Shown here one piece after another: positions 15,864 through 25,366 of a stretch of 64,000 bases of DNA; the first letter of the stretch is position 1; each line of letters opens with the position of its first letter. Below the pieces are notes generated by a model. It was not told where the DNA came from. It searched no databases and saw only the letters and a list, made by a program, of their open reading frames with translations. A program made the position numbers and the translations under genes. Source of the DNA: an uncultured Bacilli bacterium (lineage in GTDB: Bacteria > Bacillota_I > Bacilli_A > RF39 > UBA660); NCBI GenBank assembly GCA_934097015.1, contig CAKONF010000001.1, positions 115,114-179,113 of the forward strand. Reading direction: 5' to 3'.

Positions 15864-16430
15864 ATGAAAGAAATAGAAGTGTTAGTAGAAGTATATGATG
15901 ATATTGAAACTATAAAAAATAAATTTAAAAAGTTTAATTATGTTGGGTTAAAAAAGACTATTGATGAATATTATTACGATCCTAAAAGAGATGATTTAAA
16001 GCCGGATGATAACAATCAATTAAATCATTGTTTAAGATTAAGAAGTAAAAATGATGAGTATAGCATTACATATAAAGATGATGTTTTTTCAAATGGAAAA
16101 TGGTTATATTCAGATGAATATGAAACTAAGGTAGAAGATTTAAACATGATGAAACAAATATTTGAAAGATTAGGCTTGGTTAAATTTATAGAAATAAATA
16201 ATGAAAAAGAAACATATACTTTTCAAAAATATGAAATAGTAATTGAAAATGTAAAAGATTTAGGATTATTTATGGAAGTAGAATTTTGTACTAAAGAAGA
16301 TGTTGATGTTAGTGAAGTTAAAAAACAAATACAATTATTTATAGATGAACTTGGATTAAAAGTATCTAAAGAACTTAACATGGGTAAACCAGAAATGTAT
16401 ATGAAGAAGCATAATGTAGTTATAAACTAA
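15864..16430 (+). CDS. CYTH-domain protein (CyaB/thiamine-triphosphatase-like)
   Basis: This 188-residue protein has the CYTH tunnel-fold pattern: acidic N-terminal strand EIEVLVEV, DEYYYDP, CLRLRSKNDEYSITYKD, DEYETKV, ETYTFQKYEIVIENVKDLG and FMEVEF. CYTH enzymes bind triphosphates (class IV adenylate cyclase, thiamine or tripolyphosphatase). The usual ExExK signature is imperfect: E3 and E5 are present but residue 7 is leucine instead of lysine. It is tightly coupled to the methyltransferase gene and ends at a strong terminator. Confidence 0.8.
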   Translation: MKEIEVLVEVYDDIETIKNKFKKFNYVGLKKTIDEYYYDPKRDDLKPDDNNQLNHCLRLRSKNDEYSITYKDDVFSNGKWLYSDEYETKVEDLNMMKQIFERLGLVKFIEINNEKETYTFQKYEIVIENVKDLGLFMEVEFCTKEDVDVSEVKKQIQLFIDELGLKVSKELNMGKPEMYMKKHNVVIN

Positions 16431-16457
16431 AGTTGTTAGAATTTCTAATAACTTTTT
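16431..16457 (+). terminator. Rho-independent terminator
   Basis: AGTTGTTAGAA pairs with TTCTAATAACT (one G-T pair), followed by seven Ts, directly after the CYTH stop. Confidence 0.85.
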
Positions 16458-16495
16458 TTGCTACTAATTTTATTACATATGCTACTTAAAATATA

Positions 16496-16524
16496 TTGTT
16501 TTAGAATTGATAATATAATATACT
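16496..16524 (+). promoter_or_regulatory. Sigma-A type promoter for the ABC exporter pair
   Basis: TTGTTT, a 17-base spacer and TATACT end 21 bases before the ATG at 16546; a GGAGAG ribosome site lies between. Confidence 0.6.
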
Positions 16525-16545
16525 TAGAGTGTAAGGAGAGTATTT

Positions 16546-18759
16546 ATGATAAAACTTAAAAATGTTTCTAAATTTTATTATAGTAAAGGTGTTATTGCTA
16601 CTGGATTTACTAAAGTTAATTTAGAACTAGATATGGGAGAATTCGTTGCTATTACTGGAGAAAGTGGTAGTGGTAAAAGTACATTATTAAATGTAATAAG
16701 TGGACTTGATTCTTATGAAGATGGAGAAATGTATATTGATGGGAAAGAAACAAGTCATTATACAGAAAAGGATTATGAAGATTATAGACGTAAATATATA
16801 GGAAATATATTTCAAAATTTTAATTTAATAAATAGCTATACTGTTAAACAAAATATAGAGTTAGCATTGCTTTTAAATGGTAAAAAAAGAAAAGAAATTA
16901 AAAAAGATGTTATTGATATTATAAAGAAGGTTGGATTGTATAAATTTAGAAATACTAAAGCTAGTAAATTGAGTGGAGGACAAAAACAAAGAGTTGCAAT
17001 TGCAAGAGCACTTATAAAAGATACTCCAATTATTATTGCAGATGAACCAACTGGTAATTTAGACAGTAAATCTAGTAAAGAGATAATAAAATTATTACAT
17101 GATATTTCTAAAGATAAATTAGTTATTGTTGTGACACATAATTTTGATGAGATAAGTGAATATGTTACAAGAGTAATAAAGATGAATGATGGTAGAATAA
17201 TAGAAGATAAAAGATTAGATAATATTAATATTAAAAAAGATATAAGTGGTATAGATTATAAAAATATTACATTATTAAATAAAATAAGATTAGGATTAAG
17301 AAATACATTTAATATTGTCCCTAAATTCTTATTATTACTTTGTGTTTATTTGTTTATATCAATAAGTTTAATGAGTGAGTATTCATCATTTAAAAAAGAA
17401 GAATATTTAGAAAATAAGAATGGTTATAATCATTTCTTTAGATATATTGATGATGATAGAATTATTATTAAGAAAAAAGATAAAAGTAGTATAAGTGATG
17501 ATGATTTTAATAAATTATCTAAATTAGATAATGTAGCAAATGTTGTTAAAAATGATTTGATGTTAGATAGTAATGTTAGTATTACTGATAATGAATATTT
17601 ATGGTTATATGGTACTGCTTTTAGTATAGATAATTTTGAAGGTAAACTTGATGTTGGTAGAATGCCTACTAGTGAAAATGAAATAATTGTTAGTGGTGAT
17701 AAAGATAGCTATTATTTATCTAATAAAGATAAATTGTTAGAATCTACTATGTATTTACAAAATGATTATACTGGTGAAATAGATAAAACTAAAGAATTAA
17801 AAGTTGTTGGAATTAAATATACGGATGCAACATTATATGATGATATGAAATTTTATTTTAGTGATAAATATATAAATGATATAGCATTTACAATAAATCA
17901 ACAATATAGTAAAACAAAAATAGAATTTCAAGGAATAAGATATAATTCTGGTGATAGCGTTGATTTTAAATTAGAACCAAATAAAAATGTTCCTGTTGGA
18001 GAAGCTTATATTAGTAATGATTTAAATAGTTTATGTAAAAATAGTTATTGTATAAATCAATCTTTAAATATATTAGTAGATAATACTTATTATAGTGATA
18101 CTATTAATTTAAAAGTTAGTAAAGTTTATTATAAATATAATATTAATAATTTATTAGGTATAAAAGATTATGATAGTAATAATGGTAAAATATTTATAAG
18201 TTATGAAGATTATAATAATTTATATAATAAGGGAATATATCAAAGTAGTGTATTTGTTAAAGATGTTGATAATATAAAAAATACATTAAGTAGTTTAGAT
18301 AGTATGGGTTATAATACTTTAAGAGTTAGTGATAATTTGAAAAATAGTGAAATAGTACATATAATTAGAATATTTAAAACTATTGTGACAATAATACTTG
18401 TTGTTGTATTATTCTTTGTATGTTATTTTGTTACTAAATTAATATTAAAATCTAGAAATGTATATTTTAGTACTATAAGAATGTTAGGAGCTAGTTTAAG
18501 TACTTGTAAGAATTTACTTGTAATAGAATTATTAACTATATCTAATATATCTTATCTTGGTACATTATTATTAGTTTATTTAAATTATAAGAATGTAATT
18601 AATTTAGGATTCTTGGATGTTATTATTAAATATTTAAAGTTAAGAGATTATATACTTTTATATTTAATATTAATTATTATGTCTTATGTAGTTAGTCTTA
18701 AGTTTGCTAAGAAGTTATTTAAGAATAGTGCTATTACTACATTGAATGAGGAGGTTTAA
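16546..18759 (+). CDS. ABC exporter, fused ATPase-permease (MacB/FtsX type), first of pair
   Basis: The 737-residue protein has an N-terminal LolD/MacB-type ATPase (about 1-225): Walker A GESGSGKST, signature LSGGQKQRVAIARAL, Walker B IIIADEPTGNLD. A membrane segment follows (about 257-278), then a large extracellular domain and three C-terminal membrane segments of FtsX type (about 610-720). Such fusions usually export peptides, lipoproteins or antimicrobials, or sense cell-envelope stress. It has its own promoter and ends 1 base before the second fusion's start. No regulator or two-component system is adjacent. Confidence 0.88.
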   Translation: MIKLKNVSKFYYSKGVIATGFTKVNLELDMGEFVAITGESGSGKSTLLNVISGLDSYEDGEMYIDGKETSHYTEKDYEDYRRKYIGNIFQNFNLINSYTVKQNIELALLLNGKKRKEIKKDVIDIIKKVGLYKFRNTKASKLSGGQKQRVAIARALIKDTPIIIADEPTGNLDSKSSKEIIKLLHDISKDKLVIVVTHNFDEISEYVTRVIKMNDGRIIEDKRLDNINIKKDISGIDYKNITLLNKIRLGLRNTFNIVPKFLLLLCVYLFISISLMSEYSSFKKEEYLENKNGYNHFFRYIDDDRIIIKKKDKSSISDDDFNKLSKLDNVANVVKNDLMLDSNVSITDNEYLWLYGTAFSIDNFEGKLDVGRMPTSENEIIVSGDKDSYYLSNKDKLLESTMYLQNDYTGEIDKTKELKVVGIKYTDATLYDDMKFYFSDKYINDIAFTINQQYSKTKIEFQGIRYNSGDSVDFKLEPNKNVPVGEAYISNDLNSLCKNSYCINQSLNILVDNTYYSDTINLKVSKVYYKYNINNLLGIKDYDSNNGKIFISYEDYNNLYNKGIYQSSVFVKDVDNIKNTLSSLDSMGYNTLRVSDNLKNSEIVHIIRIFKTIVTIILVVVLFFVCYFVTKLILKSRNVYFSTIRMLGASLSTCKNLLVIELLTISNISYLGTLLLVYLNYKNVINLGFLDVIIKYLKLRDYILLYLILIIMSYVVSLKFAKKLFKNSAITTLNEEV

Positions 18760-18760
18760 T

Positions 18761-21190
18761 ATGTTATCTTTAAAAAATGTTAATAAGTATTTTAATAGAC
18801 ATAGAAAGAATGAAATACATGTAATAAATAATATTAGTTTAGAATTTAATGATAATGGTTTAGTTGCTCTTTTAGGACCTAGTGGATGTGGTAAGACAAC
18901 ACTTTTAAATGCTATTGGTGGATTAGATAAAATTAAAAGTGGTAAGATATATGTTAATGGTAAAAAGATTAGTTCTAAAATAGATGGTAAAGTTGATAAG
19001 ATTAGAAATTTGAATATTGGATATATATTTCAAGATTATAAATTAGTTGATAATATGAGTGTTTTTGATAATGTAGCATTGGTTTTAACTATGCTTGGTA
19101 TTAAAGATAAAAATGAAGTTAAGAATAGAGTAGAATATGTTTTAGATAAAGTTGGAATGTTAAGATATAAGAGACGTCCTGCTAATATGTTGTCTGGTGG
19201 AGAAAGACAAAGAGTTGGTATTGCAAGAGCATTAGTTAAAAATCCTAATATTATATTAGCAGATGAACCAACTGGTAATTTAGATAGCAAAAACTCACTA
19301 GAAATTATGAAAATAATTAAATCTATTAGTAAAGATAGATTAGTTATATTAGTGACACATGAAGTTAATTTAGCAAAATTTTATGCAGATAGAATAATAG
19401 AATTAAAAGATGGTAGTATAGTTAAAGATTATATTAATAAAGATAAAGAAGATTTAGATTATGCAATTGATAATAATATATATTTAAAAGATTTTGATAA
19501 ACATGATGTTATAAAAGATGAAGATAAGTTAATAAATATTTATTTAGATGATAAAGATAAAATTAAATTAGATATAGTTGTTAGAAATGGTAACATATAT
19601 GTTAATAGTAAGAGTAGAGATAACATTGTAGTTATTGATGAAGATTCTAATATAGAATTAATTAATGATAGTTATAAAAAGATACAAGAAAGTGATATTG
19701 ATAAATATAATTTTGATTTAAAAGATGATGGTAAGAAAAAAAGATATAGTTCTATATTTAATCCTATTAGTTTAATTACAAATGGGTTTAAAAAAGTATT
19801 TGATTATAGTTTTTTAAAGAAGTTATTATTACTTGGATTTATATTAAGTGGTATGTTTATAATGTATAGTGTATCTAGTATTGCATCTACAATTAATGTT
19901 AAAGATGAAGATTTTGTTACTATGAATAAAAATTATTTGAGTGTTAATTTGAATAAAATTAAAGTAGATGATTATTTAAAATATGAAAATTTAGATAGTG
20001 TGGATTATATAATACCTGGTAATAGTTCTGTTAATTTTAGTGTTAATTATAACGATTATTATCAATCAATAAATATTAAAGATATTTTGAGTGGATCTTT
20101 ATCTGATATTAATTTAATTAAAGATAGTGATATATTGTATGGAACTATGCCTAAAGAGATGAATGAGGTTGTAGTTGATAAAAGAAGTATACTTTCTATG
20201 TTTGATGAAACTGGATATGCTAATATGATTGGTATTAAAAATGTTAGTGATATGATAGGTAGAGAAATAAAAATAGATACAATGGATACTTTTGTCATAG
20301 TAGGTATAGTTGATTTAGGAAGCCCATCCATTTATATGAATAGAAGTAATTTTATTAATGTTTTATCTAACACTAAAAATAATGATACTAATATGTATAT
20401 TAGCGAAGAAGAAATTGGTAATCAAAAAATATATGATTATAATTTGGAAGTAAATGATATTGAGTTAAAGAAAGGTAATTATCCGGTTAATGATTATGAA
20501 GTAATTGTTAATATAAAGAATAGTGATGCAATGCCTTTAAATAAATATATTGATACTAAAGTAAATGATAAAAAGTTATTAGTTATTGGATATTATTTTA
20601 GTAAAGATAATATGGATGCTTTCTTGGTTAATAATAATACTGTTAAATACGATTTAATTAGTAAGTCTAAAGATATGGTTTTAGTTAGTAAAGATAAGGA
20701 TAAAACTATAAATGAATTTAGAGACATGGGATTGAATATAGAAGATAGTTATAGTGTTAGTAGAAAGAAATATATTGAAGGTAACAAGGAAAGAGTTAAT
20801 ACAACTTTGTTGGTATCTGGTGTAATACTTATTATATCTTTAGTTGAAGTATTTTTGATGATTAGAGCTTCTTTCTTATCTAGAGTAAAGAGTGTTGGCA
20901 TATATAGAGCGATTGGTGTTAAGAAAAGTGATATATATAGAATGTTTTATGGAGAGATAATAGCTATTACAACTATTGCTAGTGTACCTGGTATTATTTT
21001 AGCTAGTTATATTTTGAAAGTATTAAGTAATATTAAATTTTTAAGTAAATATTTCTTAGTTAATTTTAGAATTGTTTTATTAAGTATTATATTTGTTTAT
21101 ATATTTAATTTAATAATTGGTTTAATACCAGTATTTAATACTATAAGACGTAGACCTGCTAGTATATTATCTAGACATGATTTGGATTAG
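18761..21190 (+). CDS. ABC exporter, fused ATPase-permease (MacB/FtsX type), second of pair
   Basis: The 809-residue partner of the preceding gene has the same layout. Its ATPase (about 1-225) shows GPSGCGKTT, LSGGERQRVGIARAL and IILADEPTGNLD. An acidic linker (about 230-330) is followed by one membrane segment (about 355-378), an extracellular domain and three FtsX segments near the end (about 680-800). The ATG at 18761 is chosen because AGGAGG at 18749-18754 would overlap an earlier in-frame ATG at 18746. The pair probably forms a heterodimeric exporter. The substrate is unknown. Confidence 0.88.
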   Translation: MLSLKNVNKYFNRHRKNEIHVINNISLEFNDNGLVALLGPSGCGKTTLLNAIGGLDKIKSGKIYVNGKKISSKIDGKVDKIRNLNIGYIFQDYKLVDNMSVFDNVALVLTMLGIKDKNEVKNRVEYVLDKVGMLRYKRRPANMLSGGERQRVGIARALVKNPNIILADEPTGNLDSKNSLEIMKIIKSISKDRLVILVTHEVNLAKFYADRIIELKDGSIVKDYINKDKEDLDYAIDNNIYLKDFDKHDVIKDEDKLINIYLDDKDKIKLDIVVRNGNIYVNSKSRDNIVVIDEDSNIELINDSYKKIQESDIDKYNFDLKDDGKKKRYSSIFNPISLITNGFKKVFDYSFLKKLLLLGFILSGMFIMYSVSSIASTINVKDEDFVTMNKNYLSVNLNKIKVDDYLKYENLDSVDYIIPGNSSVNFSVNYNDYYQSINIKDILSGSLSDINLIKDSDILYGTMPKEMNEVVVDKRSILSMFDETGYANMIGIKNVSDMIGREIKIDTMDTFVIVGIVDLGSPSIYMNRSNFINVLSNTKNNDTNMYISEEEIGNQKIYDYNLEVNDIELKKGNYPVNDYEVIVNIKNSDAMPLNKYIDTKVNDKKLLVIGYYFSKDNMDAFLVNNNTVKYDLISKSKDMVLVSKDKDKTINEFRDMGLNIEDSYSVSRKKYIEGNKERVNTTLLVSGVILIISLVEVFLMIRASFLSRVKSVGIYRAIGVKKSDIYRMFYGEIIAITTIASVPGIILASYILKVLSNIKFLSKYFLVNFRIVLLSIIFVYIFNLIIGLIPVFNTIRRRPASILSRHDLD

Positions 21191-21191
21191 T

Positions 21192-21228
21192 AAAAAAAAT
21201 AACGATTTTGATAAGTCGTTATTTTTTT
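21192..21228. terminator. Bidirectional terminator
   Basis: AAAAAAATAACGA pairs with TCGTTATTTTTTT around 10 bases. It ends the exporter operon on plus and the ribbon-helix-helix gene on minus. Confidence 0.85.
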
Positions 21229-21238
21229 ACTTCTTCAA

Positions 21239-21406
21239 TTATTTCATATTAATACATGTTTCTATCATACTTACAACTACATTATTAAATGATGTATTAT
21301 TTTCTTTAGCAATTTTTTCTATTTCATTTACTAAATTTTCTTTAAGATAAAGTGTTTTGTATGTAGTCTTTTCTTTTTCTTTTGTTTTCTTTGGTACAAA
21401 TTTCAT
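21239..21406 (-). CDS. Small ribbon-helix-helix (Arc/CopG-type) protein
   Basis: This 55-residue frame runs from the ATG at 21406 (complement) to TAA. After a basic start (MKFVPKKTKEKEK) come a beta strand TYKTLYLKENLV, helix NEIEKIAKENN and a second helix SFNNVVVSMIETCI. This is the strand-helix-helix plan of Arc/CopG DNA-binding proteins. AGAGGTG lies 4 bases upstream of the ATG. It is convergent with the exporter operon and diverges from the TasA-like gene. It may be a repressor, possibly of its own promoter; no target is evident. Confidence 0.65.
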   Translation of the reverse strand: MKFVPKKTKEKEKTTYKTLYLKENLVNEIEKIAKENNTSFNNVVVSMIETCINMK

Positions 21407-21525
21407 GTTACACCTCTTATATTAATTTTAATATATTAAAAAAATAAATGATAAATTAGAAAATTCTAATGTATTTTTCTAACTTATGTGATATACTTTT
21501 TATAGTAGAGGTAGGAGATGTAATT

Positions 21526-22962
21526 ATGAATAGGTCTAAAAAAATTATAATATATATAACTGGAATTCTTTTAATAACTTTAATATTAGTTGGTATAACT
21601 TATGCATATTTTTTAACAAAAATAAAAGGAAATACGAATGAAAAAAGTATAAGTATAAGTACTGCTAATTTAGAATTAGTATATAAAGATGAAAGTCCTA
21701 ATATAGAGGTTGATGCTTTAATGCCTGGTACAATTATTGGTACTAAAAGTTTTTCTGTAACCAGTAAAAGTACTGTAAATGTAGAATATGGTGTATTTGT
21801 AGAAAATTTAGTTTATAAGTTTGATTATCCTACTATTACTTATACTTTAAAATGCACTAGTAGTAAGGGTACGGAATGTAATTCGATTTCTAGTACTTCA
21901 TTTCCTACTACTAATGATTTATTAGTTAGCAATGAAATAGAACCTGGAGAAGTTCAAACGTATGATTTAACTGTCTATTATGGAGATAATGGGTTAGATC
22001 AAAGTAATGATATGAATAAAGAATTTTCTGGTAAAATACAAATATATGATTTGAAAAATACAATTGATATAAAGGGTAAAGTTGAAAATTATAGTTTAGA
22101 TGATTATGTAAAAGTTTCTAGTAATGATCCTAAAATAAGTCAAATAAATAATGAAGGTGAATATAAGGTTGTTGGAGTTAAACCTGAGGATCATGAAATA
22201 ACTTTATTTAAAAAAGATGATACTGGGTATAAAGAATATAAAAGTAATTTTATAGTAGAACAAAGTAAGAGTGAAGAAATTGTTAATAGTACATATAAAG
22301 TAAATAATGATACTCGTTTATTAATAATGGATGTAAAACAATTAGATAATAATTTATCTATAACGAATAATGATTTTTTGAAATATGAAGATGGTAAATA
22401 TTATAGCGATATAAGTGATAGTGTGGTTTATGCAAATTATACTTTAACAACTGTCGCGACGCAAGCTCCAGTAGAAGATGATAGTGTAGCAATGGTTGAT
22501 GATAACATTAGATTATTGAGTAATAAAATTGATAATAAATTAGCTTGGTTTACTGACACTGCAACAGCAACATTAAAAATAAAATATGATGGTACAAAAA
22601 GTAGTAATATGATTAATCAAGTTTCTAAAATAGCAGCTGGTAAACTTGATGTTAATATGTATTTAGATGATAATGAAGCTGTTAAAGATTTTGTTTATGA
22701 TGGTGAAGTTAATTGGGATAAACAATTTGAATTTAATTTAAAAATATCTAATGAAGGTACTTTTGTTTTAAAATATAAAACTACGTTTAAAATTAGTAAT
22801 TTTGATGTTGATAAACTAAAAAAATATTTGTACGTTAAAGTGTATGATGAAAATAATAATCTAATTAGTGAAGGAAATGAGATAAATCTTGATAATGATA
22901 AAAACATTTTGAAACCTGGTGAAAATCATATTTATAAAGTTATTATTATGTTAAAAGTTTGA
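21526..22962 (+). CDS. TasA/camelysin-like surface protein, paralog without variable end
   Basis: The 478-residue protein shares its first about 190 residues with the proteins at 7811 and 51198: membrane segment ending TYAYFLTKIKGN, then SISTANLELVYK, MPGTIIGTKSF and a QSNDMNKEFSGKI block. The rest differs. It has a short DIKGKVENYSLDDYV-type domain and a beta-rich end (FKISNFDVDKLKKYLYVKVY), with no NWWL..FRP lectin-like part and no downstream hairpin. AGGAGATG precedes the ATG at 21526; the frame opens further upstream without a ribosome site. It is likely a membrane-anchored or SipW-type processed matrix protein. Confidence 0.78.
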   Translation: MNRSKKIIIYITGILLITLILVGITYAYFLTKIKGNTNEKSISISTANLELVYKDESPNIEVDALMPGTIIGTKSFSVTSKSTVNVEYGVFVENLVYKFDYPTITYTLKCTSSKGTECNSISSTSFPTTNDLLVSNEIEPGEVQTYDLTVYYGDNGLDQSNDMNKEFSGKIQIYDLKNTIDIKGKVENYSLDDYVKVSSNDPKISQINNEGEYKVVGVKPEDHEITLFKKDDTGYKEYKSNFIVEQSKSEEIVNSTYKVNNDTRLLIMDVKQLDNNLSITNNDFLKYEDGKYYSDISDSVVYANYTLTTVATQAPVEDDSVAMVDDNIRLLSNKIDNKLAWFTDTATATLKIKYDGTKSSNMINQVSKIAAGKLDVNMYLDDNEAVKDFVYDGEVNWDKQFEFNLKISNEGTFVLKYKTTFKISNFDVDKLKKYLYVKVYDENNNLISEGNEINLDNDKNILKPGENHIYKVIIMLKV

Positions 22963-23011
22963 TATATGTTTAAATTTCTTGAAAAAATTGTGAAATTTTG
23001 GAGAAAAACGC

Positions 23012-23038
23012 TTGTATTCTGTTATTTTATGCTATAAT
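23012..23038 (+). promoter_or_regulatory. Extended -10 promoter for the YfcC-type carrier
   Basis: TTGTAT, a short 15-base spacer and TGC-TATAAT: the extended TG motif compensates for the suboptimal spacing. AGGAGG and the ATG follow. Confidence 0.6.
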
Positions 23039-23055
23039 TATCTTGAGGAGGTTAG

Positions 23056-24537
23056 ATGATGAAAAAGTTTTTTGAAAAACACGATTTGGTTAAAATAGCT
23101 TTATGTATGATAATCTTTACTTTATTATTAACATGGATTATTCCTCAAGGTTATTTTAATGCTGGTGAGTTAACTAAAGGTGAAATTACAAGAATAGGTT
23201 TATTTGATTTTGTGACTTATGGACTTTTAGGAATGTATTACTTTACAGTACTTGTTACTTTCTTATTTGTTACTGGTGCATTTTATCAATTCTTATCTAA
23301 ACTTGGAGCTTATCAAAAGTTAACTGACAAGATTAGTAAAAGATGGAAAGGAAAAGAAATATTATTCTCTTTAATAGTTAGTTTCTTATTTGCTGCACTT
23401 GCAAGTATGTTAAATGAATATTTAATATTAGTTGCATTTATGCCATTTGTTATTACTATTTGTTTTAAATTAAATATGAATAAGATTAGTTCATTTGTTA
23501 TGACATTTGGTGCTATGTTAGTAGGTATATTAGGTTCTACTATAAGTGCTAAAGTTATGGGAATGAATGTTCAATATTTGAGTCAAAGTTATACTACTCA
23601 TTTATTAGAAAAAATAATATTATTTGTTTTAGCTTTTGCTATTTACAGTTTATTTAACGTTAGATATTTATTAAATGTTAAGAAAGATAGTAAAGCATCT
23701 AGTAAAAAAGAAACTAAGAAAGATAGTAAGAAAAAGAATGCTAAAGAAGAAACTAAAAAAGAAGAAGTAGTAGAAGTAAAAGCTGAAACTGATTTATTTG
23801 CTAATAAAGTAAAAAATAGTGAAAAAGCAAATACTATTCCTTTAATTATAGTTGGTGTTTTAGCTATATTAACAGTTATTCTTGCTTATTTACCATGGAC
23901 TAGTGTATTTAAAGTTGAATGGTTTACTAAAGCAACTGAATGGGTTACTGGTGCTAAAGTATTTGGACATACTATTTTTGGATATTTACTTGGTAATGTA
24001 AATGAATTTGGTTCTTGGGATATATTTGGTGTTCAAGTTGTTATGGTATTAGCTATAATAATTCTTCAAATTTGTTATAAAGTAAGTATTAATGATACTA
24101 TTGAATCTTTTGCTGAAGGATTTAAGAAAGCTAGTAAATTAGTTGTTGTATTATTACTTGCTTATGTAATACTTGAATTTGCTGTAATGTATCCAGTTAT
24201 TCCAACAGTAATTGGTAAGATATTAGGTTCTAAATTTAATGTATTTACTACTACAATATCTGGTTTAATTACAGGATTATTTACTAGTGAATATCAATAT
24301 ACAGTTAATTTAGTATATTCATTCTTTACTACTAAATATGCAAGTAATTTAAGTGTTGTTTCAATGATTTTACAATCTACATATGGTTTAGCTTCATTTG
24401 TTGCTCCATCTAGTGCTATGTTATTAGTTGGTTTAAGTTATTTAGATATTCCATATAAAGATTGGATGAAATATATTTGGAAGTTCTTAGTAGCTATGTT
24501 AGTAGTTATTATAGTAATGGCTTTCATTATAAAATAG
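23056..24537 (+). CDS. YfcC/DcuC-type anaerobic carrier
   Basis: The 493-residue membrane protein has about 12 hydrophobic segments. The start, with TLLLTWIIPQGYF, is typical of the C4-dicarboxylate anaerobic carrier (DcuC/YfcC) family, whose members carry dicarboxylates, amino acids or peptides. A strongly charged cytoplasmic insertion (about residues 215-255, KKETKKDSKKKNAKEE type) sits between the two halves. Substrate cannot be assigned. AGGAGG lies just before tandem ATGs (23056 and 23059); I use the first. Confidence 0.72.
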   Translation: MMKKFFEKHDLVKIALCMIIFTLLLTWIIPQGYFNAGELTKGEITRIGLFDFVTYGLLGMYYFTVLVTFLFVTGAFYQFLSKLGAYQKLTDKISKRWKGKEILFSLIVSFLFAALASMLNEYLILVAFMPFVITICFKLNMNKISSFVMTFGAMLVGILGSTISAKVMGMNVQYLSQSYTTHLLEKIILFVLAFAIYSLFNVRYLLNVKKDSKASSKKETKKDSKKKNAKEETKKEEVVEVKAETDLFANKVKNSEKANTIPLIIVGVLAILTVILAYLPWTSVFKVEWFTKATEWVTGAKVFGHTIFGYLLGNVNEFGSWDIFGVQVVMVLAIIILQICYKVSINDTIESFAEGFKKASKLVVVLLLAYVILEFAVMYPVIPTVIGKILGSKFNVFTTTISGLITGLFTSEYQYTVNLVYSFFTTKYASNLSVVSMILQSTYGLASFVAPSSAMLLVGLSYLDIPYKDWMKYIWKFLVAMLVVIIVMAFIIK

Positions 24538-24542
24538 TATTT

Positions 24543-24571
24543 AAAGTATCAATTTAATTTGGTACTTTTTT
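24543..24571 (+). terminator. Rho-independent terminator
   Basis: AAAGTATCAA pairs with TTTGGTACTTT-type bases (one G-T pair) and a T-run follows, after the YfcC-type gene. Confidence 0.65.
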
Positions 24572-24624
24572 CTTGTATAAATTAAGTCATAATAATATAA
24601 TTATATTAGGAAGGAGTATAACGA

Positions 24625-25239
24625 ATGGATAGAGTAAAAATTAAAGAGAGAGCAAAGGAAACTATTAAAGGTAGAATATGGACTTTTATAGCACCTAGTT
24701 TATTAGTTAGTTTAATTGCTGGACTAATAGGAGGTATAATTGGCTTTGCTTTTGGAAAAGATAGTTCTGTTGGTGAAATGTTAAATGTTATTTTAGAGGT
24801 TGCGATGTTACCTATTACTATTGGTTTATTATCTTATTATATGAAATTAGTAAGAGGTAAGGCAGTTGAAATGGCTGAAATTACTAAATGGTATAATTTA
24901 TTTGGTGGTATATTTGTTATGTTTTTACTAATTGGTATATTTACTACTTTATGGACATTATTATTTATTATACCTGGAATAATAGCAGCTATTTCATATA
25001 AAATGGCACCATATATCTTTGTTGATGGAGAACATGACGGAGCTAGTTGTATAAAGAAAAGTAAAGAATTGATTAATGGATACAAAGCAGATTATTTTGT
25101 ATTTCAATTAAGCTTCATTGGTTGGATTATATTAGGTGTGTTTACATTAGGAATATTATATTTTTGGCTAATTCCATATATGACTGCTGCTGATATAATT
25201 TATTATGATGAACTAAAGAAAGTTAAGAAAATTAAATAA
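24625..25239 (+). CDS. DUF975-family membrane protein
   Basis: The 204-residue protein has four to five membrane segments. DUF975 features are visible: a basic N-terminus (IKERAKETIKGRIW), FIIPGIIAAISYKMAPYIF, KKSKELINGYKADYFVFQLSF and the terminal YMTAADIIYYDEL. Function is unknown; the family is common in Firmicutes envelopes. AAGGAG precedes the ATG. It has its own terminator and lies immediately before the toxin-antitoxin pair. Confidence 0.85.
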   Translation: MDRVKIKERAKETIKGRIWTFIAPSLLVSLIAGLIGGIIGFAFGKDSSVGEMLNVILEVAMLPITIGLLSYYMKLVRGKAVEMAEITKWYNLFGGIFVMFLLIGIFTTLWTLLFIIPGIIAAISYKMAPYIFVDGEHDGASCIKKSKELINGYKADYFVFQLSFIGWIILGVFTLGILYFWLIPYMTAADIIYYDELKKVKKIK

Positions 25240-25266
25240 GTGTTGATAAAATTCAATACTTTTTTT
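25238..25266 (+). terminator. Rho-independent terminator, left copy of a duplicated pair
   Basis: AAGTGTTGA pairs with TCAATACTT, followed by Ts. A near-identical 27-base copy (one mismatch) lies at 26756-26782 on the far side of the toxin-antitoxin pair. Confidence 0.8.
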
Positions 25267-25286
25267 GTACAGAAAATTAAAATTTG

Positions 25287-25305
25287 ATTTACTTAATAGG
25301 TAAAT
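25287..25305. promoter_or_regulatory. Candidate operator of the toxin-antitoxin operon
   Basis: ATTTAC and GTAAAT form a perfect 6-bp palindrome with a 7-base spacer just upstream of the -35 region of the operon, where HigA-type antitoxins usually bind. Confidence 0.4.
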
Positions 25306-25311
25306 TAAATG

Positions 25312-25338
25312 TTGATTTTTGTTTTTCTGTGATATAAT
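25312..25338 (+). promoter_or_regulatory. Promoter of the toxin-antitoxin operon
   Basis: TTGATT, a 15-base spacer and TATAAT, 28 bases before the toxin ATG. The spacing is short. Confidence 0.5.
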
Positions 25339-25366
25339 ATTTATACATCAAGGGGTTGGTATTGAA

